Shown in pieces: positions 14,325 through 22,025 of a stretch of DNA of 22,025 nucleotides (position 1 is its first letter; every line of letters begins with the position of its first letter). Made by a program: the position numbers and the translations under genes. The notes beneath the pieces were generated by a model. That model did no database searches. It was not told the origin of the DNA and saw only the letters and a program-made list of their open reading frames with translations. The DNA is from JAPLKX01 sp035530195 (GTDB taxonomy: Bacteria; Hydrogenedentota; Hydrogenedentia; Hydrogenedentales; SLHB01): the NCBI GenBank assembly GCA_035530195.1, contig DATKVG010000224.1:1-22025 (forward strand), written 5' to 3'.

Positions 14325-17255
14325 ATGGAGAGAGGAAGCCGAAGTCCCATAACGAAGTCTGCGCCTGTCGTTTCCGTGTTTCTGGCGTTAAGTCTGGTCT
14401 TAGTGACGGCTGTGTTTACGGGCTGCCCACAGGATACAACGCCTCCCGGCATGCCCACGGGCCTTACGGCCGTTTCGGGCGACGCCCAAGTCGAACTCAA
14501 TTGGACAAACCCTGCTGACGGCGACTTTGCGGGCGTGCGCGTGCAGCGGTCCACGACCGCCTATCCCGCCACCTCGAATCAAGGCGACAATGTATATCAG
14601 GGGGTGGGTCAATCGGTTCTGGACACGGGCCTCGATAATGGAACGACGTACTACTATGCGGCCTTCGCTTATGACGAAGTTCCCAACTATTCCTCTTCCG
14701 CCACGGTGAATGCACTGCCCACGGCAGTCACCGCGGCCGCTGACATTCTGGAGGAGTTCGACGGCCTGCAGAAGGTGATCGCCGACGTGCCCGATGAGGC
14801 GCTAGACGAGGGCCAGCGCACCGAGTTGATGGACCTCTTGATGGAGTCGGAGTTGCTTTACCGCGCTGGTGATGACTGCGGGGCGGCCGCCGGCATTATC
14901 GGGGATATCGGTGTTCTGGGCAAACTCCAGGAGTACCGGCAGGCGGGACTGGTGGCGAAGAACAACGCCACCGTCGAGGCTACGGAGGACCTGTACAACC
15001 GTAGCCGCATGGTGCGCTACAACATGCTGGCGGGCCTGGCGACGAAGGACCTGTGCCCGGGGCAGGAGCGCGTGGGAATGGTCGCCGAGGCGGAGGTTTT
15101 GGAGGAGGACAACACGATGGTCGCGGCCATGGCCGAGCTTGGCGAACCGATGCTACTGACAGCCGACGACGGCGAACATGGCCGATTCTCGCAGGTTCTG
15201 ATCCCTGGAGCTGATGCGAAAGTGGGGATTCCGGGCATGCCGGGTGTGCCCATTTTCCGGCGACTGCTGGCGGTTCCTATCGGCGCGGAAGTCGTGGTTC
15301 AGGAGCAGGCCGCCAAGCAGGCGGTGGAGTCCATCTTCATGAACCTGTACCCGTACCAAGAAGAGCCGGTTGACCAGCAGTTGCCCTCGGATCCGCCCTC
15401 GGATGAGGTCTTTGGCGACCCGCCGTTTGTGATCAACGAGGACGTGTATGCCGAGGATGCCTGGTATCCGCCGGACAACGAGCTGATCAAGCTGACCGAG
15501 CTGGGCGACGTTCGGGATGTGCGGATGGTGCTGGTGGAGTTGGCTGGCGGCCAATACAACCCCGCGACCGACGAACTGCGGCTGTTCGCAGACCATGACG
15601 TGGACGTGGACTTTGTCGACGGGAAAGGGGCCTTCATCACGGAAGCCTCGGACCACGCCTTCGAGGATGCGCGCAACGTCTACGCGTCGGCCGTGCTCAA
15701 CAAGGCGAGCGTCCCGCGCTACGTTGCGGCGATCGAGTACGTGCCGGTGCTCCTCGGGGAAGAGCTGCTGATCATGACCCACCCGGATTTCCTGGCGGCA
15801 GCCAACGACCTGGCGACATGGAAAGTCTCGAAGGGTATCTCGACCAGGGTGGTGCAGTGCGGCACGGGTTCAGGCATGACGGGGCGGGAGAGCAACACGG
15901 AGATCGACACGTGGATCCACAACCACTACTACTCCGTGTTCGTGCGCCCGTCGTACATCCTGCTGTTCGGCGACGCGGAGTTCATCGCGCCGTTCGACTC
16001 GACCACGAGCACGATCGGCACCGACTGGACGTATGCGATACTGGGCACGCCAGGCGTCGACAACTGTGCGGATTTCGCCGTTGGGCGCATCCCGGTCGAC
16101 ACGGCGGCGGAGGCGGCTACCGTGGTGGCCAACATCATCGCTTATGAGGACACCCCGCCCACCGGGGACACGGGTTTCTACAGCCAGGCGGCGATCGCCT
16201 CGCAGTTCCAGGGCTGCCGGAGCGGCCTGCCCACGGGCCGTGCCGAGCGCACTTTCACCGAGGTGTCCGAGTTCTCGAGGAACGCGATGATGATGTACGG
16301 CAAGACCGTGGACCGGATCTACCAGAAGACCGGGGCGTGTACGCCGGAGCGCTATTACGACGGGACCTTGTTGCCGACGGACCTGGGGCTGGGCAGCGGC
16401 TATCCCTGGAACGGCAGCAACGCGGATATTGTCAACGCGTGGAACGACCATCGTTTCCTGTTCATCCACCGGGACCACGGCTGGCAAGACGGATGGAGTC
16501 ACCCGCCGTTTGATTGGGGCGACTTCGTCAGCCTGAGCAGCGGCGCCTACCGGCCCGTGGTGTTTAGCGTGAACTGCGCCAGCGGGCTGTTCGACAACGA
16601 GACGGCCCCCGGCGTGTACGGCACGACCACGACGGGCCGCTACTTCGCCGAGCGGCTGCTGCTCGATCCCAACGGCGCGATCGGTATCCTTGGGGATACC
16701 CGCAACAGCCCGAGCTGGGCCAACACGGCTCTGCTGAAGGGGTTCATCGACGCGATCTTCCCCGACGCGGTCCCTGCGTACGGCCCGGCTACGTCTCTAC
16801 GGCGTCTGGGCGACATTCTCAACCACGGCAAGCTGTACATGTGGACCCAGATCGGCACCACATACATCGACGCAGGCACCGCGCAAAACGAGCTGCGGCT
16901 GTGGCACGTATTCGGTGACCCCACCCTCGAGATCTGGACCGGTTACCCGTACCTGCTCCCGAGATTGCCGGAGTTGCACGAGATACCGCAGTGGCGGCCC
17001 GAGCTTTGGCAAATCCACGTGGTCTATCCGGAGGAAGGGGCCCTCATCACCGTCCTCCAGAAGGCTCCCGAGGGCGGCGACCCACTCCCCATCGCGCGGG
17101 GCGTGGTTGAGGGAGGCGTGGCCAAGTTGCCGGTGGTCCAAGAGCCAGTGCCGGGAATAGGCTTCGAAGTGTCGGCAACGATGGCGAACCGGCTGGGCGT
17201 GTTCACCAGATACCCGGGCGGTGAAGGCAAAGTCGAGGTGCCACCGACCCCATAA
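14325..17255 (+). CDS. Gingipain-like (peptidase C25) lipoprotein with an N-terminal fibronectin type III domain
   Basis: 976 residues from the ATG at 14325, preceded by TAAGGAGG at 9 nt; an upstream in-frame ATG 50 codons earlier adds only non-protein-like sequence. The N-terminus is a signal peptide ending in FTGC with Cys34 as likely lipid anchor, a slightly atypical lipobox. Residues about 38-132 form a fibronectin type III domain (PPGMPTGLTAVSG, VELNWTNP, DNGTTYYYAAFAYD). Residues about 138-250 look helical. Residues about 480-870 are the C25 catalytic region: ILLFGD (545-550), the catalytic His in IHRDHGW (H718) and the catalytic Cys in FSVNCASG (C751), the His-Gly ... Cys order of clan CD peptidases. 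A beta-rich tail follows, with no recognised type IX secretion signal. The likely role is cell-surface or periplasmic proteolysis; specificity is unknown. A strong terminator ends the unit. Confidence 0.87.
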   Translation: MERGSRSPITKSAPVVSVFLALSLVLVTAVFTGCPQDTTPPGMPTGLTAVSGDAQVELNWTNPADGDFAGVRVQRSTTAYPATSNQGDNVYQGVGQSVLDTGLDNGTTYYYAAFAYDEVPNYSSSATVNALPTAVTAAADILEEFDGLQKVIADVPDEALDEGQRTELMDLLMESELLYRAGDDCGAAAGIIGDIGVLGKLQEYRQAGLVAKNNATVEATEDLYNRSRMVRYNMLAGLATKDLCPGQERVGMVAEAEVLEEDNTMVAAMAELGEPMLLTADDGEHGRFSQVLIPGADAKVGIPGMPGVPIFRRLLAVPIGAEVVVQEQAAKQAVESIFMNLYPYQEEPVDQQLPSDPPSDEVFGDPPFVINEDVYAEDAWYPPDNELIKLTELGDVRDVRMVLVELAGGQYNPATDELRLFADHDVDVDFVDGKGAFITEASDHAFEDARNVYASAVLNKASVPRYVAAIEYVPVLLGEELLIMTHPDFLAAANDLATWKVSKGISTRVVQCGTGSGMTGRESNTEIDTWIHNHYYSVFVRPSYILLFGDAEFIAPFDSTTSTIGTDWTYAILGTPGVDNCADFAVGRIPVDTAAEAATVVANIIAYEDTPPTGDTGFYSQAAIASQFQGCRSGLPTGRAERTFTEVSEFSRNAMMMYGKTVDRIYQKTGACTPERYYDGTLLPTDLGLGSGYPWNGSNADIVNAWNDHRFLFIHRDHGWQDGWSHPPFDWGDFVSLSSGAYRPVVFSVNCASGLFDNETAPGVYGTTTTGRYFAERLLLDPNGAIGILGDTRNSPSWANTALLKGFIDAIFPDAVPAYGPATSLRRLGDILNHGKLYMWTQIGTTYIDAGTAQNELRLWHVFGDPTLEIWTGYPYLLPRLPELHEIPQWRPELWQIHVVYPEEGALITVLQKAPEGGDPLPIARGVVEGGVAKLPVVQEPVPGIGFEVSATMANRLGVFTRYPGGEGKVEVPPTP

Positions 17256-17275
17256 CGTGCAGCAAAGTCTCGACA

Positions 17276-17312
17276 GCGGAGCCCGCCACGACGGTGGGCT
17301 CCGCTTCTTTTC
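17276..17312 (+). terminator. Intrinsic terminator of the C25 peptidase gene
   Basis: 12-bp stem GCGGAGCCCGCC (17276-17287) / GGTGGGCTCCGC (17293-17304), with one G-U pair and a 5-nt loop, followed by TTCTTTT. Confidence 0.85.
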
Positions 17313-17490
17313 GTAAGCGCATAAGGTCAGTTAACCAGGCTCTGAGCCATAATCAAGAAGGATGTGCGGATGACATAGTGGAAGCCTTTCCGCCGAGAAC
17401 GGTATGGTTTGGGTGACTGCGGATCGTTTTGAGGTGAGGTGAGGCTTGTGGGTCCGCCCTGTTACCATTTACTGCACATATACCCAGCAT

Positions 17491-20049
17491 TTAGGCCCAC
17501 GTGATCAGGGCCATTTCGTGCTTGGCGGCCAGGTCTCGGTGGCTGGGGATGGCTCTGACCATGAGGCCTTGTTGGCCTGTCTTGAGGCAGGGAACGCCGC
17601 CGCGGAACCGGTATACGTTTTTTTCGAGCGTCTGGATGCATTCCATGGGGACGGTTTTGCCTTTTGGAATGCGGTCAAGCGAGTCGAGGTCGCCGTAGTA
17701 GATTTCGGCGTCGACGTCATCGGGTTTGAGCGCGTCAAGATACAGGTCCGCGGTGACCTCGAGGATCGAGCCGAAGGGGAGCTTTTCGGTCTGGCCCGAC
17801 TCGACGTTGGTAAAGCGGACCTTGTTCCAGATGCTCTGTACGCGCAGTTTCCACTCGGTGAGTTCCTTGGATCTCTTGCGGTCGTCGGCGCGCAGCGTTG
17901 CTCTGCGTATCGCGGCGGGGATGTAGAATCGGTTGGCGTATTCTTGCACCATCCGGTTGGTGTTGAAGACGGGACAGATGGTTCGAATAGCGGTTTTCAT
18001 CATACGGATCCAGTCGCGGGGCAGGCCGTCGCGGCCTCTGTCGTAGAACAGGGGCACGACTTCCTTCTCGAGGATCTCGTACAGGGCCTCGCTCTCGACC
18101 TGGTCTTGCTCGCTGGGGTCGGTATAGGACTCGCCGCGCCCGATGCTCCACCCGTTTTCACCGGGGATCTCGGCTTCGCCCCACCACCCGTCGACGACGC
18201 TGATGTTGAGGGCGCCGTTGGATGCGGCTTTCATGCCGCTGGTGCCGCTGGCTTCCATGGGTCTTCGTGGCGTGTTGAGCCAGCAATCGACGCCCTGCAC
18301 CATGTAGCGGGCGACGTTGAGGTCGTAGTCTTCGATGAAGACGATCCGGTTGCGAAGCTCGGGCTGGCGCGCATAATGGATCATCCGGCGGATCAATTCT
18401 TTGGCCTGGGTGTCCTGGGGATGGGCTTTTCCGGCGATGATGAACTGGACGGACATCTTCTCGTTGAGCAGGATTTTTGCAAGCCGGTCGGGATCCATCA
18501 GGAACAGCGTGGCGCGTTTGTAGGTGGCGAACCGCCGGGCAAAGCCGATCGTGAGGACTTCGGGATCGAGCGCCTCGTTGGCGAGCCTTACCTCGGCCAG
18601 CGGGGCGCCCCGGTGCTGCAACTGCGCCACCAGCCGGCGCCGGGCAAAATCCACCAGCCGCTCCCTGCGGCGCTCGTGGGTTCGCCACAACTCCGCGTCG
18701 GGCACATCGTCGATCCGTTGCCAAACGCTCTGATCTTCGGGGTTGGAGGCCCACTCTGGGCCGATATATCTGTCGTAGAGCCCCGCAAGGTCGTGCGAAA
18801 TCCAGAACGGGATATGGATTCCGTTGGTGATGGAGGTGACGGGGATCTCGTGAATCGGCACGCCGTCCCAGGTGCGCTCCCACATGGCCCGGGCCACTTC
18901 CCCGTGCAGTTTGCTGACCCCGTTGGCGAACGAGGACAGCTTGAGGGCCAGCACCGTCATGCAGAACGGCTCGCGGCCGTCAAACGGGTTCTGCCGGCCC
19001 AGCGCCAGGAGTTGATCAAGGGTGATGCCAACTTCGCTGCAGTACTTTGTGAAATAGCGGGTGATCATTTCGGGCAGGAACATGTCGTTTCCGGCGGGCA
19101 CCGGCGTGTGCGTGGTAAACACGCTACCGGCCCTCACCGCGTCCGCCGCCTGCCAAAAACTCAACCCTTCCCTGGCCACGAGTTCTTTGGCACGCTGCAG
19201 CGTCATGAACGCCGAGTGGCCCTCGTTCATGTGATAGGTTGTCGGCTTGAGCTTCAGGGTGCGCATGATTTTCACGCCGCCGACACCGAGCATGATTTCC
19301 TGGCGGATGCGCATGTCCCGGTCGCCCTGATACAGGCGCGCGGTAATCTCGCGGTCTTCGGGCACGTTCTCGTCGATGTCGCAGTCCAGCAGGTATAAGG
19401 GAACCCGGCCGACCTGGCACCACCAGACTCGCGCTTTGACCACGCGCTCGGGGTATTCCACGTCAATAATGACCTGGTTGCCCTGGTCGTCGTGGACCAC
19501 GTCGATCATCATGTTGTAGAAATCGTTCTGCGGGTAGAGTTCCTGCTGCCAGCCGTCGGCGTTGAGGTACTGGTGGAAATAGCCTTCCCGGTACAGCAGT
19601 CCGATCCCTACGAGCGGCAGGCCGAGGTCGCTCGAAGATTTGAGATGATCGCCCGCAAGAACCCCCAGCCCACCGGAATAGATCGAAATCGATTCATGAA
19701 GCCCAAATTCGGCCGACAAATACGCCACGCCGAACCCATCGGGCGCGCTGGGATTTTTCTCGCGCCACGTGCCGGATTCCATGTACATCTTCATCCGGCG
19801 GACCACGTCGTCCATGTGGTTGAGGAAGCTGTCGTCTTTTGCAAGGACTTCGAGCCGCGCCTGGCTGACGGTTCCGAGCAACTGTCTGGGGTTCTGGTTG
19901 GTCTCGGTCCACAGGTCGCGGTCGATTCGGAAGAAAAGACCGACGGCGCCGGGGTCCCAGCACCACCAGATGTTGTTGACGATGTCCATGAGGGGTTGGA
20001 GTCGGGGCGGCAGTTTAGGGACAACGGTAAAAGTGACGGTTCTGGCCAT
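17491..20049 (-). CDS. glgP: Alpha-glucan (glycogen) phosphorylase, DUF3417-containing type
   Basis: 852 residues from the ATG at 20049, with AAGGAG about 9 nt upstream; the frame stays open for 31 more codons but without family similarity. It cleaves alpha-1,4-glucans with phosphate to give glucose 1-phosphate in the cytosol. The N-terminus is a DUF3417 domain (about 12-125: LQPLMDIVNNIWWCWDP). The GT35 core follows: AYLSAEFGLHESISIYSGGLGVLAGDH is split over 109-135, NEGHSAF at 275-281, FTTHTPVPAGND at 311-322 and FARRFATYKR at 503-512. The pyridoxal-phosphate Lys is K607 in EASGTSGMKAASNGALN. A beta-type extension covers about 735-852. This subfamily is the short-insert type found in many bacteria and archaea. 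No other glycogen gene lies in the window. It is divergent from flagellin. No clear terminator follows the stop. Confidence 0.95.
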   Translation of the reverse strand: MARTVTFTVVPKLPPRLQPLMDIVNNIWWCWDPGAVGLFFRIDRDLWTETNQNPRQLLGTVSQARLEVLAKDDSFLNHMDDVVRRMKMYMESGTWREKNPSAPDGFGVAYLSAEFGLHESISIYSGGLGVLAGDHLKSSSDLGLPLVGIGLLYREGYFHQYLNADGWQQELYPQNDFYNMMIDVVHDDQGNQVIIDVEYPERVVKARVWWCQVGRVPLYLLDCDIDENVPEDREITARLYQGDRDMRIRQEIMLGVGGVKIMRTLKLKPTTYHMNEGHSAFMTLQRAKELVAREGLSFWQAADAVRAGSVFTTHTPVPAGNDMFLPEMITRYFTKYCSEVGITLDQLLALGRQNPFDGREPFCMTVLALKLSSFANGVSKLHGEVARAMWERTWDGVPIHEIPVTSITNGIHIPFWISHDLAGLYDRYIGPEWASNPEDQSVWQRIDDVPDAELWRTHERRRERLVDFARRRLVAQLQHRGAPLAEVRLANEALDPEVLTIGFARRFATYKRATLFLMDPDRLAKILLNEKMSVQFIIAGKAHPQDTQAKELIRRMIHYARQPELRNRIVFIEDYDLNVARYMVQGVDCWLNTPRRPMEASGTSGMKAASNGALNISVVDGWWGEAEIPGENGWSIGRGESYTDPSEQDQVESEALYEILEKEVVPLFYDRGRDGLPRDWIRMMKTAIRTICPVFNTNRMVQEYANRFYIPAAIRRATLRADDRKRSKELTEWKLRVQSIWNKVRFTNVESGQTEKLPFGSILEVTADLYLDALKPDDVDAEIYYGDLDSLDRIPKGKTVPMECIQTLEKNVYRFRGGVPCLKTGQQGLMVRAIPSHRDLAAKHEMALITWA

Positions 20050-20202
20050 ACAACGGCTCTCCTTACGCCAGTCCAGTTTGGCGGCGGCACGGCCGGTCGC
20101 CCCCCGGGACGACGTTTCCGGCCAAGGCCGCACGCGGCCCATACTTTAATCCTTTTGGCTTTGCATTGCCACAATTGCTAAGGCGGCTAAGAAGCCGCAT
20201 TC

Positions 20203-20270
20203 AGAATTTTTGTTCGCGACCCTCCGGCAAGATCTGCGCGTCTTGCACAGATGTCGCGAACAAAAATTCT
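20203..20270. repeat. Perfect 17-bp inverted repeat touching the flagellin promoter
   Basis: Arms AGAATTTTTGTTCGCGA (20203-20219) and TCGCGAACAAAAATTCT (20254-20270) around a 34-nt loop that holds a further 6-bp inverted repeat, GCAAGA (20227-20232) / TCTTGC (20241-20246). The last base of the right arm is the first base of the sigma-28-type -35 box. A smaller hairpin, GCGGCT-AAGA-AGCCGC, lies at 20183-20198. It could be a palindromic interspersed element, a regulator site or, on RNA, a long hairpin. No target-site duplication is evident. Confidence 0.8.
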
Positions 20271-20296
20271 AAAGATCCCGGCCAGCCTGCCGATAC
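20270..20296 (+). promoter_or_regulatory. Sigma-28 (FliA)-type promoter of flagellin
   Basis: TAAAGATC (20270-20277), exactly 11 bp, then GCCGATAC (20289-20296). The FliA consensus is TAAAGTTT-N11-GCCGATAA, so spacing is exact, the -35 keeps TAAAG and the -10 matches 7 of 8. The predicted start is near 20303, giving a leader of about 100 nt. Confidence 0.8.
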
Positions 20297-20302
20297 CTGA
20301 AA

Positions 20303-20402
20303 TGCGGCCCCGGATCTTGCTACCGCCGGGGCTGCACAAACCGATGCACGGATGCAAAGGTACATGCGCGCGCTCAGCGCGCGCCATCACGGAGGAAACA
20401 TC
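20303..20402 (+). promoter_or_regulatory. Structured flagellin mRNA leader with a CsrA-like site
   Basis: Three hairpins can be drawn before the ATG: GCGGCCCCGG (20304-20313) with CCGGGGCTGC (20326-20335, one G-U pair); TGCA-CGGA-TGCA at 20345-20356, which shows GGA in a loop; and GCGCGCGC-TCA-GCGCGCGC at 20366-20384, ending 6 nt before the ribosome binding site GGAGG (20391-20395). ATGCACGGATGC (20344-20355) matches 9 of 12 positions of the CsrA consensus RUACARGGAUGU, and a second GGA is in the ribosome binding site. CsrA control of flagellin is known in Bacillus subtilis (hag); here it is an inference. Confidence 0.4.
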
Positions 20403-21221
20403 ATGGGTTTGAGAATCAACACCAATGTGGCCGCGATCAACACCAGCCGGATCTTGCGGGCAAGCACCCTGGACCTTAATAAAAGCCTCGAACGCCTGTC
20501 CAGCGGTCTGCGTATTAACCGAGCGGCGGACGACGCGGCGGGGCTGGCAATAGCCGAGGCGTTGCGGTCGCAGGTTCGAGGCACCATCGTCGCCCAGCGG
20601 AACTCTCAAGACGGTATCAGCCTCGTTCAGACGGCCGAAGGCGCGCTCGCCGAAACGACCAACGCGCTGCAGCGTATCCGCGAACTCGCCATCCAGGCGG
20701 CGAACGGCACGCAAAGCGACTCGAACCGGGCCGCGCTCAACGCGGAAGTCGTCCAATTACTCGAACAAATCGACGACATCGCGCTCGATACGGAGTTCAA
20801 CGGGATCCGGGTGCTAAGCGCGGCGCAAACCATCACGCTGCAGGCCGGAGCGCAAACGAGCCAGACGCTGCTTATCGCCGTGGCGGGGGCCAAGACGAAC
20901 GATATCGGCGTCAGCACGCTGCAGGTCTCCACGTACGACGGCGCCGTCTCCGCCATCAGCACGGTAGACAACGCGCTGAAGTCGGTGAGCTCGCTGCGAA
21001 GCCTGTTCGGCGCCATGCAAAACCGGCTCGAGTTCACGATCCGGACCCTGGCCATCCAGGAAGAAAATTCGAGCGCGTCCGAGAGCGTCATCCGCGACGC
21101 CGATATCGCCAAAGAAACGATCTCGTTCACGCGTAACCAGATCCTGGTCAGCGCGGGCACGTCGGTGCTCGCCCAGGCCAATATCATCCCGCAGACGGCG
21201 CTGCAGTTGCTCGGCGGATAA
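20403..21221 (+). CDS. fliC: Short flagellin
   Basis: 272 residues; ATG 7 nt after GGAGG. The N-terminal D0/D1 part (about 1-140) begins MGLRINTNVAAINTSR and contains LSSGLRINRAADDAAGLAIAE, the standard flagellin signature, then VQTAEGALAETTNALQRIRELAIQAANG. The C-terminal D1/D0 part (about 195-272) includes NRLEFTIRTLA and ends ALQLLGG. Only about 50 residues join the two, so the outer D2/D3 domains are absent; E. coli FliC is about 500 residues and B. subtilis Hag about 304. It should still form a filament after export by the flagellar type III apparatus, which needs no signal peptide. No chaperone, cap or hook gene is adjacent. A sigma-28-type promoter precedes it and a terminator follows. 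The symbol fliC is used in the general sense; hag or flaA would serve equally. Confidence 0.95.
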   Translation: MGLRINTNVAAINTSRILRASTLDLNKSLERLSSGLRINRAADDAAGLAIAEALRSQVRGTIVAQRNSQDGISLVQTAEGALAETTNALQRIRELAIQAANGTQSDSNRAALNAEVVQLLEQIDDIALDTEFNGIRVLSAAQTITLQAGAQTSQTLLIAVAGAKTNDIGVSTLQVSTYDGAVSAISTVDNALKSVSSLRSLFGAMQNRLEFTIRTLAIQEENSSASESVIRDADIAKETISFTRNQILVSAGTSVLAQANIIPQTALQLLGG

Positions 21222-21299
21222 TCCGCAGGCGACTGGCGCCAACTGCTCACGAACCGATCATAGCCAAGCTCGACGCAGGTTGATGGGAATCTGATCACG

Positions 21300-21346
21300 C
21301 CCGCGGGGCGGGTCCAATTCGGCCGCCCCGCGGGTTTTACTTTTTA
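21300..21346 (+). terminator. Intrinsic terminator of flagellin
   Basis: Perfect 12-bp stem CCCGCGGGGCGG (21300-21311) / CCGCCCCGCGGG (21323-21334), 11-nt loop, followed by TTTTACTTTTT. Confidence 0.9.
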
Positions 21347-21732
21347 GCTGCCATGGCCGATACAGGGAGCGGCCAACCATTCCCCAGATTCCAGCCTCGC
21401 CAGCGGCGATCCCGGGCTAAGTTCTGCCCGATGCACAACCGTGGTGAATATAGACGGATTAGTTACTTCCATAGTGGCTACGTGACAAGTGCCAACACAT
21501 CGTTTACCCTTTTCATGGTAGTGTGCATCCGCGGTATCAAACGGAGGCGGGCTATGCTGGCGGCGGATTCACATGGGCAGGCGGCGTGGCGTGCGCACGT
21601 GTTGCATCATGGCAGCCGTTCGGCGAAGGTGAAGGCGAGCCCGACGACGATGAGCCCCCGGTGGGATGCTTTGGAGGTTGAGCGGGTCAGAGGGTGGTTA
21701 ACTGACCCCTTGCAACGATTGAGGTTGAAACC
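21347..21732. other. Intergenic region before the last gene, no secure gene
   Basis: About 385 bp. A frame from an ATG at 21554, with GGAGG 6 nt upstream, runs to 21868, but it overlaps the lipoprotein start by about 135 bp and has no recognisable content. A 7-bp inverted repeat, GGGTCAG (21684-21690) / CTGACCC (21702-21708), lies 24 bp before the lipoprotein ATG and could be a leader hairpin. I see no clear promoter. Confidence 0.4.
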
Positions 21733-22025
21733 ATGGCCAGGATTTTTGTGTTTTTTGTTGCCCTCGTTTTTGCGGCCGGTTGCGGTTCCACTTCCGCTCC
21801 TAATGCGTGGCCTCCGAAATCCGGCGGCGGAACCGAATGGATTGACACGAGCACCCACCACAAGGTGATCCGTCTGTCGCGGCGCGAGGGGGCAAACGAG
21901 GTATTCTATTTTCATCAGAACCCGTTTCCCGAGTCTGGCGACAAGATGGTTTTTATGGGTTCGACCGACAAGGGCCGCTGTGCTTTCACAGTTGACCTGA
22001 AAACCTTCGAAGTTCGTCAAATCAC
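21733..22025 (+). CDS. Oligogalacturonate-lyase-like lipoprotein, 3' end cut off by the window edge
   Basis: 97 codons are visible from the ATG at 21733 to the window edge. The start MARIFVFFVALVFAAGC is a lipoprotein signal peptide with Cys17 as the acylated residue. After a short linker, the stretch EWIDTSTHHKVIRLSRR, then YFHQNPF, DKMVFMGSTD and FTVDLKTFEVRQI, resembles the first blades of the beta-propeller found in oligogalacturonate lyase (PL22-like) and related proteins, where the DxxTGHxVxRLS and YFHQNxF pieces are typical. In that case it would be an envelope-anchored relative of enzymes that act on short pectin fragments, but many environmental relatives are uncharacterised and the catalytic part is outside the window. 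The ribosome binding site (GAGG, 9 nt away) is weak. Confidence 0.65.
   Translation, partial: MARIFVFFVALVFAAGCGSTSAPNAWPPKSGGGTEWIDTSTHHKVIRLSRREGANEVFYFHQNPFPESGDKMVFMGSTDKGRCAFTVDLKTFEVRQI

Noticed and set aside
17325..17337. 13-mer GGTCAGTTAACCA repeated in inverse orientation at 21695-21707
   Set aside because: Several shared 13-mers are expected by chance in 22 kb on two strands, and neither copy has a consistent context.
17430..17444. Short tandem GAGGT repeat after the phosphorylase gene
   Set aside because: Three copies of a 5-mer are easily explained by slippage and no function is suggested.
17446..19398. 650-codon open frame opposite the phosphorylase gene
   Set aside because: It mirrors the GC-rich codon pattern of the well-supported alpha-glucan phosphorylase on the other strand and has no domain or ribosome binding site.
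20156..20170. Sigma-54-like TGGC...TTGC upstream of flagellin
   Set aside because: The distance between the GG and GC elements is one base short of the fixed sigma-54 spacing, and a near-consensus sigma-28 promoter lies downstream.
21554..21868. 104-codon frame with a good GGAGG site
   Set aside because: It overlaps the lipoprotein start by about 135 bp in another frame and its content is not protein-like; kept only as a remote possibility.

Overview
The window is a GC-rich bacterial chromosome segment with 12 protein genes I can support (two cut by the window edges), one tRNA gene and one gene remnant. The mix points to a Gram-negative, free-living or particle-associated heterotroph of the PVC / Hydrogenedentota kind: DUF1559-type prepilins, a GH99/WbsX-like hydrolase, lipoproteins, a gingipain-like C25 peptidase, an oligogalacturonate-lyase-like protein and a short flagellin. 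The phylum is an inference from gene content; no phylogenetic marker is present.

Layout. 1-4.7 kb: a DUF1559 prepilin (minus, runs off the left edge), a secreted GH99/WbsX-like protein (minus) and a divergent MFS transporter of the nucleoside:H+ symporter family; a tandem nonamer sits between the two divergent promoters. 4.7-7.3 kb: a fused serine hydrolase (AmiE-like) plus NamZ-type exo-N-acetylmuramidase (minus) and a 46-residue Lys/Ala-rich histone-tail-like protein (minus). 7.3-8.8 kb: about 1.3 kb without a convincing gene but with several near-perfect inverted repeats, ending in an orphan C-terminal fragment of a DUF1559 prepilin followed by a good terminator. 8.8-13.5 kb: a REC-PAS-histidine kinase-REC hybrid sensor (minus), divergent from an overlapping rhaT-fetA-fetB operon. 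13.6 kb: tRNA-His(GTG). 14.3-17.3 kb: a FN3 plus peptidase C25 lipoprotein. 17.5-20.0 kb: alpha-glucan phosphorylase (minus). 20.2-21.3 kb: flagellin with a sigma-28-type promoter, a 17-bp inverted repeat touching that promoter and a structured leader. 21.7 kb to the end: the start of an oligogalacturonate-lyase-like lipoprotein.

Common themes are polymer breakdown (glycans, peptides, possibly pectin fragments), uptake of small products (MFS, RhaT), cell-wall turnover, glycogen use and motility. The items that most deserve a second look are the tRNA-His, which lacks an encoded G-1 and instead has G1:U72 with A73; the flagellin control region; the AmiE-NamZ fusion; the tiny Lys-rich protein; and the orphan prepilin tail whose conserved Asp has become Gly.
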